Shown one piece after another: positions 62,645 to 64,000 of a DNA stretch of 64,000 nt (position 1 is the first letter of the stretch; each line of letters opens with the position of its first letter). Both the position numbers and the translations under genes were made by a program. Origin of the DNA: Romanomermis culicivorax (Eukaryota > Nematoda > Enoplea > Mermithida > Mermithidae); contig CAWUHX010000047.1 of NCBI GenBank assembly GCA_963922205.1, positions 310,001 through 374,000 on the forward strand, read 5' to 3'. Under the pieces are notes generated by a model. That model was not told where the DNA came from. It made no database searches and saw only the letters and a list, made by a program, of their open reading frames with translations.

Positions 62645-64000
62645 TTCATCACCTATACCTCACTAGTTCGTTGGAAAATGCCCTGATGGAGCAGAGAAAA
62701 AGGAGAATATACATTACAAAACAATACAATCTACGAACAAAAATTATAAAAATTCATTGGTCAAAATATGGTTAATAGGCATTTTGCCTTTTATTTTATG
62801 TTTGAAAAAGTATATACTACGGAATACGAGAAGAGCTACTTGAATAAATCGTTACCACTTGAAAAAATTTGTTACCACTGGAAAAAAATCGTTACCTTCG
62901 AATATGATGCGCAACATTATTTCAAGACGCATCGCAAAAGTTTCATGATGCATCGCAAAAAATCAACATTGAAGAGTCTCAATGATCGACTTTCTTTTCA
63001 AAAGAGCATCGTAATTTTTTCAGGTACATTGCATTTTTTAGATAATCTTGGAAAAAAATCAACATGGGCGGCATATCAAAGGATGAAAATTCAGGAAATT
63101 AGTCAAAGGCGTTACTCCGCCGCCTTTGTTTACGAGAGTCCTTCAGAGTGAATTTCTGAAGTTACGGCTTGCTGGCGGAGGACGTCCTTGGTTTTTATGG
63201 GGGCGGCGGCAGAGGAGTGAATATATCTTTTACGGGGAATCTGATGGACATATTGTTTTTTCTTTTAATTGTCTGTTTTTCGGGAATTGTCAAAAACGTC
63301 AAAAATGCTTGTTTTTTACCTAAAATACAGTAATTTTGGAAAAGGATACAAATTTTCGTTTCTCTGTCGGGTTCCTGAGCTGCTAGGGGATGGCCATAAG
63401 ATAGCCGACCAAGTTGACTATTCCAGGCTTCCCATATATAGACATCGGAGGCGGAATAACGTCTCTGATGGGCTGATTTCAGCAACCTTCGATGTGCCGC
63501 CCAAATGGGATCTTGATTTTTTCAAGGTAGGATCTTGTTTTTTAAGCTAGGATCTTGATTTATTTTCAAAATGACATCTTGACTCGTTTTCAAGATGACA
63601 TCTTGATTTTTTCAAAATATCTTAAAATTATTGCGGCATCTCAAAAAAATGTAGAGCATCATGTTCGAAGGTAATGATTTTTTTCGAGTGATAAATTTTT
63701 TAAAGCGGTGACAAAGTTTTTTGAGTAGCAACAATTTTTTTCAAGTGACCCTTCTCGTATTCCGTAGTATATACTTTTTCAAAGATGAAATAAAAGACAA
63801 AGTGCCCACTAACCACTTTTTTGGGTGAAGGATTTTTATAAATTTTGTTCATAGAGATTGGGCATCCTGTCCATCCCTTTTACAATCTTGTTCATACCTT
63901 TTTCAGCATCAAAAACTTTTGCCAAGTATATTCTCCTTTTTCTCCGCTCTATCAAGGCATTTCCAAAAAACTAATCCACTCATTTTTAGTAGGAAGCCTC
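62645..64000. mobile_element. foldback element with arms related to the 4975 module
   Basis: The left arm starts near cactagttcgttggaaaatg and the right arm ends caaggcatttccaaaaaact; the next inner parts, aaaaagtatatactacggaa and its inverse at about 63760, also pair. It also carries ttgttaccactgg-type repeats in both arms. The right side runs to the window edge. The 127-codon ORF at 62768-63151 starts in the left arm and has no recognised domain. Confidence 0.6.
63505..63620. repeat. degenerate gatcttgattttttcaag tandem repeat
   Basis: Five or six imperfect copies of a 20-24 base unit with gatcttg or acatcttga occur inside the last foldback element. Confidence 0.6.

Overview
This window looks like nuclear DNA of an invertebrate animal, most likely a nematode. 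It is AT-rich, its one clear gene is cut into small exons by introns that end mostly in TTTTCAG- or TTTAG-like acceptors (many introns are only 55-65 bases long), and two short runs of the nematode-type telomere unit TTAGGC occur in it. There is no sign of bacterial gene organisation. The species cannot be told from the sequence alone.

The backbone is a single plus-strand gene from 20975 to 60696, a class C G-protein-coupled receptor that I identify as the GABA-B receptor subunit 2 (GABBR2; gbb-2 in Caenorhabditis). I assembled 23 coding exons by hand. Their phases join without a break into a 1264-residue protein: signal peptide, Venus-flytrap domain, seven membrane helices, a coiled-coil segment, then a long cytoplasmic tail. 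A phase-compatible alternative last exon (59345-59412), followed by AATAAA at 59500, would give a shorter tail ending in Glu-Asp-Asp-Val. One intron inside the tail is 15.8 kb long and almost wholly filled by transposons.

Layout: 1-1650, a minus-strand LTR-type retrotransposon end with a gag-like ORF broken by one TGA. 1660-9074, tandem repeats, a foldback element whose arms are tandem arrays of an aattcgtcccc unit, a composite repeat (inverted arms, about 98-bp satellite, 500-bp module), and a nested pair of small elements. 9.1-15.1 kb, sparse sequence with a few spliced-exon-like ORFs that may belong to an unrecognised plus-strand gene. 15.5-20.9 kb, MITEs, GC-rich minisatellites and non-coding sequence. 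20.9-36.4 kb, exons 1-20 of the receptor with MITEs in its introns. 36.4-52.2 kb, the giant intron: a 5-kb inverted-repeat element with another element inserted into its right arm, then an 8.3-kb inverted-repeat element carrying a decayed copy of the ribosome-biogenesis gene LTV1 on the minus strand. 52.2-60.7 kb, exons 21-23 separated by a second copy of the composite repeat and a GGCCCG-rich element. 60.9-64.0 kb, more foldback elements.

The main unusual theme is the architecture of the mobile DNA. Several unrelated inverted-repeat families have arms built from short tandem units (aattcgtcccc, gcggat, cacggc, ggcccg, agctgcagctta), one satellite is reused inside several of them and mirrored in the two arms of the 8.3-kb element, and at least one element has picked up a host gene. 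All identifications rest on reading translations and repeats by eye; no database search was run.
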